Shown in pieces: positions 48,276-59,769 of a DNA stretch of 64,000 bases; position 1 is the first letter of the stretch; the number at the start of each line of letters is the position of its first letter. The translations under genes and the position numbers were made by a program. The notes under the pieces were generated by a model. It searched no databases, was not told the origin of the DNA, and saw nothing but the letters and a program-made list of their open reading frames with translations. The stretch lies in assembly GCA_028829895.1 (NCBI GenBank), contig CM054177.1:38532564-38596563 (forward strand). The letters are read 5' to 3'. The DNA is from Sinotaia quadrata (taxonomy: Eukaryota; Mollusca; Gastropoda; Architaenioglossa; Viviparidae).

Positions 48276-49137
48276 TAGTGTATGCAGCAATAGAAAATTA
48301 TTAGAAATGCCTTCATTCAACTTTTATTTGTTCACTTTCTGGGTGGAGCTTGGGTTTGGTTTGGTCTCGAGAATTCACAAAGATTATTGTCGCCACCCAC
48401 CTTCTCTCTGATGAGGGGAGGGTGGTGGCTTGTCGACTTCACGTAGGACTTGCATAAATATTATTACAAATCCGCACACAGAATATCAAGATGGTTGTTT
48501 GGCTCGAATTTTATTCTGCGTGTAGGTTACGTATTGCCGACATGTTTGCATGTGTGCTTGCATACGGGTATGGGTGACGTGTAGACAGCACAGACGACAC
48601 AACGTATAACAACAACAACCACTCTTTCAAAATCATAGACAGGAGAAAGCCTCAATGCCAGAGTATAAATTCAAATTTATTGGTCTATGGGTTTCCTCTC
48701 ACACGTTGGTTAGTCAGCCATCCACACTCACACCCATGGTTAGGGGGGAAGAAAAAAAGAAAGAAAAAATGATGAATAAAATAAATGCAAAATTCAAGAT
48801 TCTTCATGCAGTACTACTTCTAAAATTGCCTAATCATTTTACAACATAATATAACAGTCATTATTTCAAAGTTCTGGAGCCACTGCCTCTATATCATAAT
48901 TCAATAATTCAACTATAAACAATGTCATTTGATTTGCAAGTCCTCCTCAATCAGCTCCATCAATATTTTCTTATATTAATCTTAAAACCATCCTTTACTT
49001 ATAAACGTATTTTTAACTTAAGGTTTATTTCTAATTTTTAGTTTAAGGCTTAATTAAGATTCTAAGCTTTAGTTTTTAGTTTAGGTTTACGTTTAGATGC
49101 TCTGAGATTCTTATCCTAATTAGAATTTTCTTTTACT
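48276..49137. other. Unique sequence, in part GC-richer
   Basis: A CCACCCACC/GGTGGTGG imperfect dyad lies near 48392-48430. The plus-strand frame 48655-48849 is unrecognised. No gene is supported. Confidence 0.5.
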
Positions 49138-49528
49138 CACATAGATATTGTCACTTTCTCCTTGTGCTGGGCTCACGTGGTTATTGTCACTTTCTTTTTG
49201 TTCTCTGCTCACATAGTTATCGTCACTTTCTTCTTGTGCTGGGCTCACATAGTTATCGTTACTTTATCTTGTGCTGGGCTCACATAGTTATCGTCTCTTT
49301 CTTCTTGTGTTGGGCTCACATAGTTATCGTTAATTTCTTTTGTGCTGGGCTCACATAGTTATCGTTACTTTATCTTGTGCTGGGCTCACATAGTTATCGT
49401 TAATTTCTCTTGTGCTGGGCTCACATAGTTATCGTCACTTTCTTCTTGTGCTGGGCTCACATAGTTATCGTTAATTTCTCTTGTGCTGGGCTCACATAGT
49501 TATCGTCACTTTCTTCTTGTGCTGGGGG
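49138..49528. repeat. About 36-bp tandem array, ten to eleven copies
   Basis: Units of GGGCTCACATAGTTATCGTC and ACTTTCTTCTTGTGCT. Confidence 0.94.
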
Positions 49529-51610
49529 GTTTTGATGAATCACCGTCGACGTCTTGACACTGTTTACCACCAAGGGAAGCCAACCCGCTGTCCATGCATC
49601 CGAAAATCTGCCCCTACCCTCTAGGTCACGCGGCAACCACGGAGGTAAGCGCTTGCCCTGCGTTCATGCATTCCACCCCAGAGCAACAGTCCTACTCTTA
49701 TTTTATTTTAAAACTACAGTTACTATGGCAACTCATGACCACCTGGCAAGCCTGTACATTAATCACAGCAAGAAATGGTTGTACACACAAGCTAACACAT
49801 TTAACTATAGTAATATAAATCTTAACTTTCCAACAATCTCAAAATTCTATTTCAATAAGCAATTTCACAATAACAATATCAACTTAAACTACCAAACATT
49901 TATATAGTGGTGATTCTTAAAAAGATGTTACATTTCAAAACTAAAAGCCTGCTTTTTCACAGACAAAATTGGCGTCTCCCTGGCCGCCATGTACTCTATA
50001 CTGACACAGATTTATGGGCGTGGGTCCTGACCACAGAGGGTCAGCCAGCAGTTCTCCCTCAAGTTAATTATACTTTTTCCGTTCTCCGCACGAACTTAAG
50101 GCTAGTGTTTCCGACTTAGTGTTTTCACGTTGTTGACAAAATGGTCATTTTCGCCCCTGTCCTTCTTTTAATTAACTTAGCTGTTTTGTTAATAGTTTAG
50201 AGTATGAAAATACTTAGAGGGAGAGAAAAAAAATATTAATATTCCCTCATTATCGTGACAATTATTTTGAACATTCCTCATTACTTGAGTAGTGCACAAG
50301 AAAGTTCTGGAACACTCCTCTTGATATGCTTTGATAGTGCATTTGAAGTTCTGGATGATACTCCAGTGTGCTTTGTGAGCACATAGAAGATTCTGAAACA
50401 GTTGTGTAATGTGCCTAGAAAGGGTATGTTGGACCATCACCTAAATAAGAAAGACAGTGACTTGTTGCAAACTGCATGATTGTAAACATGTGCCAGAGGC
50501 AGCTGCCATCATTGAAAAGGTTATGTATATATAATTCTCTCTCTGATTAATTATATGTATGAACTGGTGGTGGAGTAAATTTGCCTATCCCTATTTCTAG
50601 ACTTACTTGTTAATCATATAAATTGCTAAATTGTTGATGAGACCCACCTTGGGCACTCCTTATGATGGTATTTTTGTAAATGTCAGAGTTGACGTAAACA
50701 ACTTGAGTTGAGAATATGCTAGAAATTGCTGATGCAATGCAAACTAGTTCCAAATGGATGAGTAGTTTTTATTATCCAATGGTTAACATTTAGGAGAACA
50801 AGACCAGCATATGGGTTGAGATCAAAAGTTTACTGCTGTAAAGAAATATATTGCCTAATCACTTGTGTGGCAAGAAATCCAGTCAAAAAAGGCCATTAAC
50901 TTAATGGGGAAAATATCAGCCTTTCCTTGTTTTATCTTAATCTACTGGTTTATTGATTATAAATAACTACGACGTGAGAAGTATCTACTGCAGTGTGTAA
51001 GTGTAAGGAATATACTACAATCATTGATGTATGGGGCAAGGTATGCTGACTACACTGAGCAATTTCTGGTACAAGGAAATTACTAGAAATTGCTACAATT
51101 GTTGTTCTGCTTGAGGGAACTAATATGGCAAAAGAGCATGCAGGTTAGCCTCGAGAGAATAGCAGTGAATCAGTGTTCTACATGAGGAGGAAATCACGGG
51201 AATTGACAGTAGAAATGTGAATAAGGCTTTGAGGCTTTGTTACAAAAGCACATGAAAGACTATTGAAAGTGCCTAAACCAGGTTATGTACAAACTATTAT
51301 CGCTTACCTCTAATAACTCCCTTTCTGTTCTCTGATAAGATCTATCCTGTGATTTGTATTGACACTAAATTGTTGAATTGCATTTTAGGATATCTTATAA
51401 TACTGTATATATATTAAAATTATATTCGAAAGTGGTTTTGTGGAAATATTGATGTCTAGTAATCTTTTTCATTGTATTTGTTATATGTATATTTGATTGC
51501 TGATTTAATAAATTTATTGACCTTCTTACACATATTGATAACCTTATGTTGGAGAAGAGAGTGGGTGGATAGGGGTTTGCTAAACATAAATTAAAGATGG
51601 ATTTGTCTTC
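49529..51610. other. Unique sequence; unrecognised GC-richer part at 49530-50120
   Basis: The left part has CpG-containing sequence and overlapping frames (49554-49907, 49907-50119 on plus) without recognised domains; two loosely similar segments sit near 49555 and 50020. A weak triplication (TTGAAGTTCTGGA and related) lies at 50270-50405. The rest is plain AT-rich sequence. Confidence 0.4.
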
Positions 51611-51613
51611 TCA

Positions 51614-51807
51614 TTTAGTAAGTATTGTGTGACAGTAAATGTTTGTCTTTAATGGAGTGGAAGAGAGAAAACGTTTACAGTGCCCGTGTATCCACCAAGT
51701 GAGAGAGATGAGTGGTGTCTTCTATAGAATTGTTAATAACATAAATTAAAAGTCACATCACTTGTAATTAGTTATGGGTGATTAATTAATAATAATCATA
51801 CCCATTA
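51614..51807 (+). mobile_element. Interspersed repeat, copy B (copy A at 30144)
   Basis: Diverged second copy of the element at 30144-30357, recognised by TTTAGTAAG, GTGACAGTAAATG, GAGATGAGTGGTGTCTTCTA, TTAATAACATAAATTA and AATTAGTTATGGGTGATTAA. CpG positions have become TG. Confidence 0.7.
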
Positions 51808-52290
51808 AATGCACTTTGGCGTCACACGCCTATTGCGTTTTTCCGGATTTTTTGTTTAAGGAAGAGATTAACTTGTTATCTTGGATTTTTTTAAAGTACC
51901 ACTCTCTCCAAACCGGCTACAATGGACAGAGTAAATGAAATCTTTCTGTCATCAAACAAATTGTTACGACAGTTATTTTATCCTGTTACGCTGATTTTAT
52001 GCTTTATGTGAATCAAACCATATTTTAACAAGATAAAACTGAATTAGACTGAAATATTGTTATCCACTATATCACAATGCCCATTCTAGACATCTTACAT
52101 ACACATAATATACATAACACATAAAATCAGACACAAACGTGCTACGTCAAATGGACAAAAAGTACAACAAACATAGATCCAAACATGATTCAAGTTGATA
52201 AAACAGACAACAATCAATTAGATCTAAATGATACATCAAGACAAAACAGATATAGCAAAATGAAAACACATGCAATAGTACTGACAAATA
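51808..52290. other. Spacer downstream of the IkB gene
   Basis: AT-rich, no gene or array. A GT/T-rich stretch on the minus strand just below 52275 could serve as the downstream element of the IkB poly(A) site. Confidence 0.5.
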
Positions 52291-52293
52291 TGA

Positions 52294-52299
52294 TTTATT
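52294..52299 (-). terminator. Candidate poly(A) signal of the IkB gene
   Basis: AATAAA on the minus strand, the only canonical hexamer I found between the stop codon at 54060 and this point; an ATTAAA variant lies at about 52338-52343. It implies a 3' UTR of about 1.77 kb (54059 to about 52275). Confidence 0.5.
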
Positions 52300-54059
52300 A
52301 ACTTTCACAGTCTTAGGAAGCTTGCAAAGTCAAATATTTTAATAAATAAATTTAACTATTAATTTTAAAAGCAACTCTATTTGCTAATACATTTGAATAC
52401 ATTAGTACCAGCAGAATCTAGCCAACCAGTAGAAATACTTTTCTGCCAGTAGCTCTATAAAGCAAAGTATAAGCTGAACAAAATTAAACTAAAACAAAAT
52501 CTTTCAGCAATGTACATACTACAAAGTAAACCATCTTGATTATAACTTAAACAAACTTGGCTGGAATATCTTGAACGCATAACAATCTCTCATTCACTCT
52601 TGTTTTTCATTCAGCATTTTACAAATACACTAATTCAGGCATAACACTCCACCACATTTATACAAACCAAACCTTAGGTTTATGTCATCAACTTGTTCTT
52701 TTACATAATTTTTTATGTCATTTTGCAAAATAACATTAAGGAAAGTTTAAAGTAGGATGAGCTTCTCCCCAAACCCATTTCTGCTAAAAAGTAGAAATTA
52801 ATATTGACTCTTACTTACTGATATTCTGGAAATATCTGAGTAAGTTATAATACAAATATTCCCCACACACACACTCCCCCTGTAATAAATACTTCCTCAC
52901 AAACATTTTCTCTCATCTGCCTTAAAGTATGGAAATAGTACACTAATTCTGTATCACAAATACAACTGTTATTCTTCAGTTGCAAAAAAAAATGTAATAT
53001 CAGTCCTCTCGGACAATTTTCCCCCACAATTTCTTTAGTGGTGAAAAATATGAGAAAAGCGTTTTCAAACACTACCTCTCATGTGATAAAATACAAAAAT
53101 AATATAATATTCCCATAACAAAAATAGCAGGTATTTTTAAGGTGTGAAACAAAAACTTGAAGAAATTCCCAGACATACAAAAACTTTGAGAAATTCTGAG
53201 ACATCCCCCAAGATTTGATTATTTCCATTATTGTCCAATTACAAGTTACCTTTTTTGCAGTCAACTGTGTATTCTTTTCTAAATAACAGGTGAATTAGCT
53301 GAATCCATTTTAACAATGACTAACTTCTGAAAAAATTTGTCTGACTAAATTTCTAGACACAACACTAAAAAATTATAAATTTAAATCTTTATAAATTTTG
53401 TCATGTTTCTGCTGTATATTTTAGATTATTGTTTCATTATAAAAGAAAAATTAGGCTGTGAACTGTTAAAAATTCCTTGAAATTTGCAGTCTACTTGGTT
53501 TGAAATGAATGCTTGGAAAGAGGGCACAAACTGTCATTTAAATCATAATGAAAAGCATTAACAATTCTGTAGGGTAATCATTGGGCTAGAATTTTGTTTA
53601 AAATTCCCTTCATAGTTCGCTTTCAGATGTGTGCATATACAAGCAAACCATTCAGTCACAGTTTAAGAATGTTCAGGACAGAGTCCAGATCAACCTTGTT
53701 TTTGTTTCTTCAGTAACTTTCACGACCACTCCAAGTCACTCCGCCTCGTAAATGCTGCCAATGGGAGCTAAGGAGATCCTCTTGTTCATGGTGTATGCCT
53801 CCATTCAACATCACTGTGAAGTCTGAAGTGCATCACAACCTGTTCTACTGTAGAACATAATGGACAACTGCTGATGTGCTGAGCAATTACCTCATGGCGT
53901 CACAGAAAACGCTGTCCAACAATGCCATTTAACTCATAGCTGAGGGCTGAGGTGTCTGTTCAAGTGGAGCTCCAGCAGCACAAGGAAATGAGGCTACTGC
54001 ATTGTCACTGACATGAATTCTCCTATGACCAAGCATGGTCATCTCATTTTCAATAAACA
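52300..54059 (-). other. Probable 3' UTR of the IkB gene
   Basis: Follows the stop codon directly, has no tandem array (in contrast to nearly every other stretch of this size in the window), is T-rich on the transcribed strand, and ends at a candidate AATAAA. Short frames inside (53072-52845, 53264-53079) are not genes. The extent is inferred. Confidence 0.5.
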
Positions 54060-54116
54060 TCAGTCAAGTGAAACAGGCTGTCCATTGATGCAAATATCAT
54101 CATAGACATAGTCAGG
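54060..54116 (-). CDS. IkB coding exon 5: C-terminal tail and stop
   Basis: 57 nt in phase 0, acceptor ATCTTTTCCAG before 54116, stop TGA at 54062-54060. It encodes PDYVYDDICINGQPVSLD, which aligns in position and pattern with the YDD(C/I)..GG(Q)..L tail of vertebrate IkB-alpha. This last exon of 18 codons supports the whole model. Confidence 0.92.
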   Translation of the reverse strand, partial: PDYVYDDICINGQPVSLD

Positions 54117-55739
54117 CTGGAAAAGATGAACAAGAAAGATATGTTAAAGGAAAATATATGAATACAATATATTTTCTAGTCTTATCTCTTTTTTTTTTTT
54201 AAGACACAAAAATAATTACATAAACCCCTTAAAAATCCAAAACAAGAACATCCTCCCTGACCTTAGATCATTTAAAAAATCCCAGTAGAAAATAAAATGA
54301 AAATCAAAACAAACAGGAGAAGGACAAGAGGAGAAAACATAGCAGGTAAGAACTGGACAAAAACCTTACCATTTCTTCATCTGTAGATTCACCAGATTCT
54401 TCTGTTAGTTGTGTGTAATCAGCTCCAGCATTGTAGAGTCTTTCCACCAGGTCATTCAGACGACGACCATGGGCCAGCGAAATAGCAGTAAGACCCCCAT
54501 AAGTGCGTGCATTAAGATTCAAATTCCTCTGATGCAGTAGCAGCTCAAGTGCTTCTGAGTAGCCCAGATCCGCAGCCATGTGAAGCAATGTGCGTCCACT
54601 TTTACCATCCTGAAAAAAAAAATCATTAAAGTCAGTACAAATTTTCTCTATTTAAATAAAGAAAACAAACATGCTGAAAGGAAATGAATAAATTATGGAA
54701 ACAAAATAATGTACAAACTAAACTAAATCAAATCAATAAGTATAAGAAAGAAATTTACCCATATATGTGATTTCTGCTCAAAGAACAAAATTCCTATTAT
54801 TTTAAATCTTTTCAAATTTAGTATATAAATTATAATGCAATATAAATTATAATAATACAGTATGCATGAAGATTTAAATGCTGGGAATTAAAAGTTAAAA
54901 CCAACAAAAATAATTTCTCTGTGAGCTGCAAAACAACATAATCCATGTCATAGTTAAATAGCAAAATGTGAAGTCGAGTTTGCTGGTTTGACTGATGTCA
55001 TAAGGCAACTACCAACTTGTTAGTTATACACTCCTATTTCTTTTCACTTATATTGTTATAAATAACTATGGCTAAAACTCTCATGTAAAGCTAATTTAAA
55101 GATAAGCAGATTTTATTTCTTTGCTAGGGAAAACTGAAAATCAACCCTCAAGGATGAGTTGGTACTGTCCCGTCTTTTAACAGTCAACCTTAAAATTGGT
55201 TACCAAAGGCCAGCATTTCTCAACCAGGGTTCTGCTAGAGGTTGCTAGGGTTTCCATCGTGATTGAAAAACAATAAGCATTCTAGATATAGTAATTTTTA
55301 TGCATGGGTTCCCTAAGACCTGAAAATTATTTCAGGGGTTCCTCCTGGGTAAGGTTGAGAAAGTTGTCATAGGCAATTAGGTTGGTATATATCTACACGT
55401 GCAAGGCAAACAAGGCATACCAATTTATGTTAAACTATAATCCATACAAATACTTACAGCTTCATTCACATCTGCACCTTTTGCGAAAAGAATCTGCAAG
55501 ATATCAAGATGTCCGCCCTGAAGAGCTAGATGTGCACATGTATAACCTGCACAAATTCGAAACAAAGTTGATTTTATTATCCTGAAAAATATAACAATTA
55601 AAAGAAAAATAATAAAATTGAAGTAAAATTATTTAATATTTATCGCAACAATCCTCCTTCCTCCAAAAAATATATATGTGTATTTTAGTAGAACCTTCAC
55701 GGCAGAATATTTGTATGACATCATAATTAATGTACTGAA

Positions 55740-55792
<53 letters not shown>

Positions 55793-58700
55793 TTAGTAGA
55801 ACCTTCATGGCAGAATATTTGTATGACATCATAATTACTTTACTATTTTGAGCAAAAAGAGGGCTGAAATGTACAAAGTTTTATTAAATTAAGTTCTAAA
55901 CTTCTATGCATCTTTTATATCTATTAAAACTATTATGCTTTCTGGCCTAAGCAATTAGAAAAGGGTGAATCTAAATAATTGCAGCACTTCCTTTTCGTAA
56001 TTTCTTTAACTATTTATTATCTCTTGGGTTTTGCAGCCTCACAGCCATTTTGAAATTGTAAACACATTCATATTTCAATCAGAATATTACATTCTAATGG
56101 AATCTTAAATATATATTATTACAAATTCTACAGGAACAGAAATTATGTATTATTATAAACACAATTTGCAGGAATATGAACTATGCATTACAAACATAAT
56201 TCTAAAGGAATATGAGGTATGTGTACTGTTATTAAATACCAATATGCCAACTGGATCCAAACTGTTTTATTAAACACATATATTCTATAGGACTTGTGTT
56301 GGAATTTTAACTGTGTTATTAATCAGATATATTTTATTGGGATCTGAACTATGTATTATTACACATATACATTCTACAAAGATCTGAACTCACCATCGTA
56401 GTTTCGCAGACTTAGATTCTGAGGCACATTCTGGAATGGAATTTGGTACATGTTAGCCAAAGTTTCCTTGTAGAAAACTGGTTGTAGCAGCAGTTTAACC
56501 ATGTCTACCATTCCTTCACGACAAGCAATGTGCAAAGCAGTGTTGCCACAGTGGTCAGGGGCTTCCATGGATGCTCCTGCAGCCATGAGTCGCCGAGCAA
56601 TGAAAGGCTGATGTGTGGCAACTGCCAAGTGAAGTGGTGTTTGATGCAAGTTGTTAGGTATATTGATACATTCAAGGCAAGTTGCAAGGGAAATAATTCT
56701 CAGAGATAACTCTGGCAACAGGTGAATGATGCTCATATGTAGATGACTGAAACAAAAAAAAATTTTTTTACAATAAAAGTATTGCTGATTATAAAAAATA
56801 ATTTAAACATTCTGATTATCTAAAAATAAAGTTTAAATGCACGTTCTCTTCTTTAAAAGCAATCCTTTGTAAATTTTATTGTTTGTATTTGTTTCTTTAT
56901 AAATCCCAATATATTTTATAGATATCTTAATCTTAACATTAACAAATGACTTATGATACTTCCACAGTAAAAATATTTGTTTGTTTGTTTATGACTGCTT
57001 TTCTGTACATGACTTTCCTGATCTCTCTTCCCCCACCCCGAACCCTTGCATTTGAAATCTCTGTAGAAACTAAGAAAGTATATATCTTCTTAGCATTAAC
57101 ATTATGGTAAATTATTAGTAAAAAGTAATTAATTTGACATTTCTGTCCATAATATGTATCTCTTGAACAATCTTGATGCTGATTATCTTCTTTTCATCAA
57201 GATTCCAGTGGTTTTGCCAACTGTTAATATAGGTAGAATTTTATGTTCTCCTTTTTTTTATTGTATTATTACTAATACTATACTGTAAAACATATACATA
57301 TGCAGTGTTTTGTGTCTAACACCAAAAAAGGTCACTAAAATTACTGTTATCTGTATTTAGATTAAAATCTAGTCATTATGAAAAAAAATATTACAAGTTA
57401 ATATATCTACATCAATCACAAATCAAATTGTTCCTTATAAGTGGGCATATTTACTGATATCTTTGTTCTGCATGCAGGGAAGGAACACAATAATTCTTAA
57501 AATTTTAAAACAGAAAACTAGATCTTAAAGACGAATAATCTAAGTCACCCCTACAAATGAGCTCAATCAATAGATAAATGTTCAAATAACATATATGTAT
57601 AACATTTTCACGTCATAGTCGCAACGAATATTGCATTTTAAGCGATCACAAGAACATGTTTCTGTGAGATTTTCAATGTTAATCAGTATACACAAACAAG
57701 CTTGATGACAGAGAACTAAAAAACCCACCCGTAACACCAAAAGGAAACGACCTCTATAAATGACTCATGCATTTTTTCTTCTTCAAATAATACCAGAAAA
57801 ATAAAACTAGACAAATTTTATAAGTTACATAGCAGTAAGGTTTTAAAACTGTAAAGAGACATTCATTTTAAGGGCATCATCACTCTTGCATTAAAACTAT
57901 TAAAAGGAAACCTTTCGTTAAATGCTCTGTTACGCAAAGCCGTTGTTCTGTATATCGCGGCAATCAAGACTAAGCCAAGCTATTCGGGTTATTCCTACTA
58001 ACTCTATTCCGACTCTAGCCAATGGCAGAGAACCAGGCAGGCGGACATTTGAAGATCACGCGCTAGCTCAGTGACAGAGCCTTTTTTTTTTTAAAATAAT
58101 AAAAAAAAAAGCTGGAGGGGAATTCCCTTCCGTGACGTCAGCGTACTTTCCAGATCAACCCTGATCGTGTACACGTAAATCCCGCCCGCCCCGCAAATAA
58201 CCCGTCTGCGCAGTTTATGACCCCTGCTGCAAAATTTCCAGATAATCCTAATATAACCATTGTATGCAATTATTTTTAGCTTGAATGCATTTAATTTTTA
58301 AATAACAACAAAAATTAAGCTATGCTGCAATGAATTTTTCTACTTACAAAAACCCCAAACATTTACATTAACCTTTTTTTCTATTTGTGCTAGTCTAACG
58401 CATTAACCATATGAATACAAATATTATGTTTTAGTGACTATAAAATTTCAAATACTTACGAGTCACCATCTTCGTCTTGTGAAAAAAGTTCTTCCAATTC
58501 TTCTAAACTTAAATCATTATCGAATTGTGATAAGGGGGTCACACATTCTGGAAACGCAGAAGCAACCACATATTCTGATTCATCCACAGAAGAAATACCA
58601 GAGTCGTATCTGTGCTGGCAAGCGTCTTTTGTTCTTTCTGATTCTCTGAGAGACAAGTTTCTGAGCTGATTGGCTAGCAATGCTTTGCTTGTGTCACTCT

Positions 58701-58914
58701 CCGAAACAAACGAGTTTCTTTCTTCAGCTAACGAAAGTGAACTAAAATCTTGAGAGCTAAAACTGATTCCCACACCTGAATCTACCCTATGATCATCAAA
58801 GCTCGAAAAACGTTTTTCAGACTCAGATGAAATATCTCCTCGAAAAACAGGACAATGCGATCTCCTCAGCTCTGCTCCATCTACTGCTAGGTCACGATTT
58901 GGTAAATCCGCCAT
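54060..58914 (-). CDS. NF-kappa-B inhibitor (IkB/Cactus family), five coding exons, 397 aa
   Basis: Cytoplasmic inhibitor that binds Rel/NF-kappa-B dimers through ankyrin repeats and is destroyed after IKK phosphorylation. Join: 58914-58460, 56746-56394, 55546-55458, 54609-54370, 54116-54060; every intron is GT-AG and phases agree (2, 1, 0, 0). Residues 1-149 form an acidic N-terminal region with DSGVGIS (45-51), DSGISS (104-109) and a leucine-rich export-like motif (80-89). Six ankyrin repeats follow at about 150-183, 184-216, 217-245 (then an insertion to 266), 267-299, 300-335 and 336-368. The tail has an acidic PEST/CK2-like ESGESTDEE and a conserved YDDICINGQPV end. The ATG at 58914 is the first in the leader, with A at -3 and G at +4. 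Length and order match IkB-alpha and Cactus. The exact ortholog is uncertain. Confidence 0.95.
54370..54609 (-). CDS. IkB coding exon 4: ankyrin repeats 5-6 and PEST start
   Basis: 240 nt in phase 0, acceptor TTTTTTTTCAG before 54609, donor GTAAGG at 54369-54364. It encodes residues 300-379: DGKSGRTLLHMAADLGYSEA, NLNARTYGGLTAISLAHGRR and the acidic ESGESTDEEM. Confidence 0.95.
55211..55366. mobile_element. 156-bp hAT-type MITE in IkB intron 3
   Basis: Terminal inverted sequences CAGCATTTCTCAACC (left) and GGTTGAGAAAGTTG (right), with subterminal AGGGTTC and GGGGTTCC. Flanks CCAAAGGC and TCATAGGC are a plausible 8-bp target-site duplication with 6 of 8 identical. Size, TIR and duplication length fit a non-autonomous hAT element. 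Confidence 0.72.
55458..55546 (-). CDS. IkB coding exon 3: ankyrin repeat 4
   Basis: 89 nt, acceptor TTTGTGCAG before 55546, donor GTAAGT at 55457-55452. It completes Gly270 and encodes residues 271-299, with YTCAHLALQGGHLDILQILF and GADVNEA. It is too short to stand out as an open frame and was found from splice sites and ankyrin signature. Confidence 0.93.
55683..55839. repeat. Duplicated 45-bp segment flanking a TA/TG microsatellite (IkB intron 2)
   Basis: TTTTAGTAGAACCTTCACGG and CAGAATATTTGTATGACATC occur on both sides (about 55683-55728 and 55792-55839) of a TATATA and (TG)n run at 55740-55790. Confidence 0.88.
56095..56385. repeat. Degenerate about 50-60-bp repeats in IkB intron 2
   Basis: Loose units with ATTACAAATTCTACAGGAAC and ATGAACTATGTATTATTA variants, close to the exon 2 donor. 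Confidence 0.6.
56394..56746 (-). CDS. IkB coding exon 2: ankyrin repeats 1-3
   Basis: 353 nt, acceptor TTTGTTTCAG before 56746, donor GTGAGT at 56393-56388. It encodes residues 152-269 plus one base: repeat 1 (GDSHLHMSIIH, split by the intron), repeat 2 (QTPLHLAVATHQPFIARRLM) and repeat 3 (GNTALHIACREGMVDMVKLL), followed by a roughly 20-residue insertion and LSLRNYD, as in arthropod Cactus. Confidence 0.95.
56747..58459 (-). other. IkB intron 1 with a CpG-richer segment near its 5' end
   Basis: This is the longest intron, 1713 bp. About 57,920-58,210 is CpG-containing and holds GGGGAATTCCC (58117-58127, kappa-B consensus), TGACGTCA (58133-58140, palindromic CRE) and CCCGCCCGCCCCG (58181-58193, GC box). 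The cluster could be an intronic enhancer or alternative promoter. The remainder is AT-rich with no repeat array. Confidence 0.55.
58117..58140. promoter_or_regulatory. Intronic kappa-B and CRE sites
   Basis: GGGGAATTCCC is followed five bases later by the palindromic TGACGTCA. Both are full consensus matches, about 0.33 kb inside intron 1. Function is inferred from motif and location in an NF-kappa-B feedback gene. Confidence 0.45.
58460..58914 (-). CDS. IkB coding exon 1: signal-response region
   Basis: 455 nt encoding residues 1-151 plus two bases of codon 152. It ends GGTGACTC|GTAAGT (donor at 58459-58454). It carries both DSG degron-like motifs, serine-rich stretches and the acidic DLSLEELEELFSQDEDGD run that leads into ankyrin repeat 1. 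The frame is open upstream to a GTG at 58941, but ATG 58914 is preferred by context. Confidence 0.95.
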
Positions 58915-59036
58915 ATTGAAAATAAAGTGAATAGTTAACACCTTTTATCTTTGGACGAATGCACAACAAATGTAAACAGAAAGTTCAGACGCTTCACAAA
59001 ACTTGCTAAAGCAACGATCTCAGACGAAGTCCCAAC

Positions 59037-59200
59037 TAGTTTTAAACCTGCACAGGGGCGATAGTGCTTTTATGAGCTGACGATCTAAATCTGTAAATAA
59101 TGGAATTTCCAGCCGGTACACTTCCTTGTGCTGTAGTGTGGTAGGGAAAAAACCACGTGATATTTCTATCCAATCACACGAACCTTAATGGGGATTCCCC
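59037..59200 (-). promoter_or_regulatory. IkB proximal promoter with two kappa-B-like sites
   Basis: On the minus strand a TATA-like CATAAAAG lies at 59074-59067, which would place transcription start near 59040 and give a leader of about 125 nt without an upstream ATG. GGGGATTCCCC at 59190-59200 is a full kappa-B match. TGGAAATTCC (minus strand, 59111-59102) is one base from GGGAAATTCC. CACGTG (59154-59159) and a CCAAT motif (about 59169) lie between them. NF-kappa-B control of IkB genes is well established, so autoregulation is the natural inference. Confidence 0.6.
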
Positions 59201-59769
59201 TGAATTTTTCCCTTGTTGACTAGCGGTTTTGAGCTGTTGCGACAACAGTTTCATATATGCACGACTACAGAGCTGGAGGAGCCTACTCACGTACTCCTTC
59301 GCACTGAAAATAAGTCGGTCGCTCAATCCCTTATTTAGTTCATTAAACCCAGTCCTCGTATTGGGTCAGAGACCTTTAAAGGTGTATGTAGCGCATAGTA
59401 AGTGTTTTGCCGACGTCTTGTGTATTGGATATTTGACCCACAATGTATATATTTTTACTAGATGCGCTGGGGTGAGGGGACTGACAATTTTTCTGAAAAC
59501 ATGGTAATTTCATTCCTTTTTTTAAACATGGACACATGCATAGAAGAAATCCGGCTGACTTTTAAAAAAAGCCTGTTCGATGATATATTTACAACGTACG
59601 AGCGTATCTCTTTATTTTCTGGCATGGCTTTTTATTTGTTTTCCTGTTTAACCACTGAGCACAATATCCTAGAGTCCATTTTTTAATTTTTATTTTAGAG
59701 GTTCAGTATTGAGCCATTTTTTCTCCATACAACTTATGACTGTATTTTCCTATTTTAACCACTGAGCAT
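59201..59769. other. Upstream spacer of the IkB gene
   Basis: A small dyad, CTGTTG-CGA-CAACAG, lies at 59233-59247. Plus-strand frames 59229-59507 (TTG start) and 59462-59686 are unrecognised. No gene is supported. Confidence 0.5.

Noticed and set aside
58915..58941. Extended IkB N-terminus from position 58941
   Set aside because: The codon at 58941 is GTG, not ATG. The ATG at 58914 has good Kozak context and gives an N-terminus typical of the family.
59229..59507. Plus-strand frame divergent from the IkB promoter
   Set aside because: Starts at TTG, no recognisable domain, no supporting signals; divergent transcription cannot be judged from sequence.
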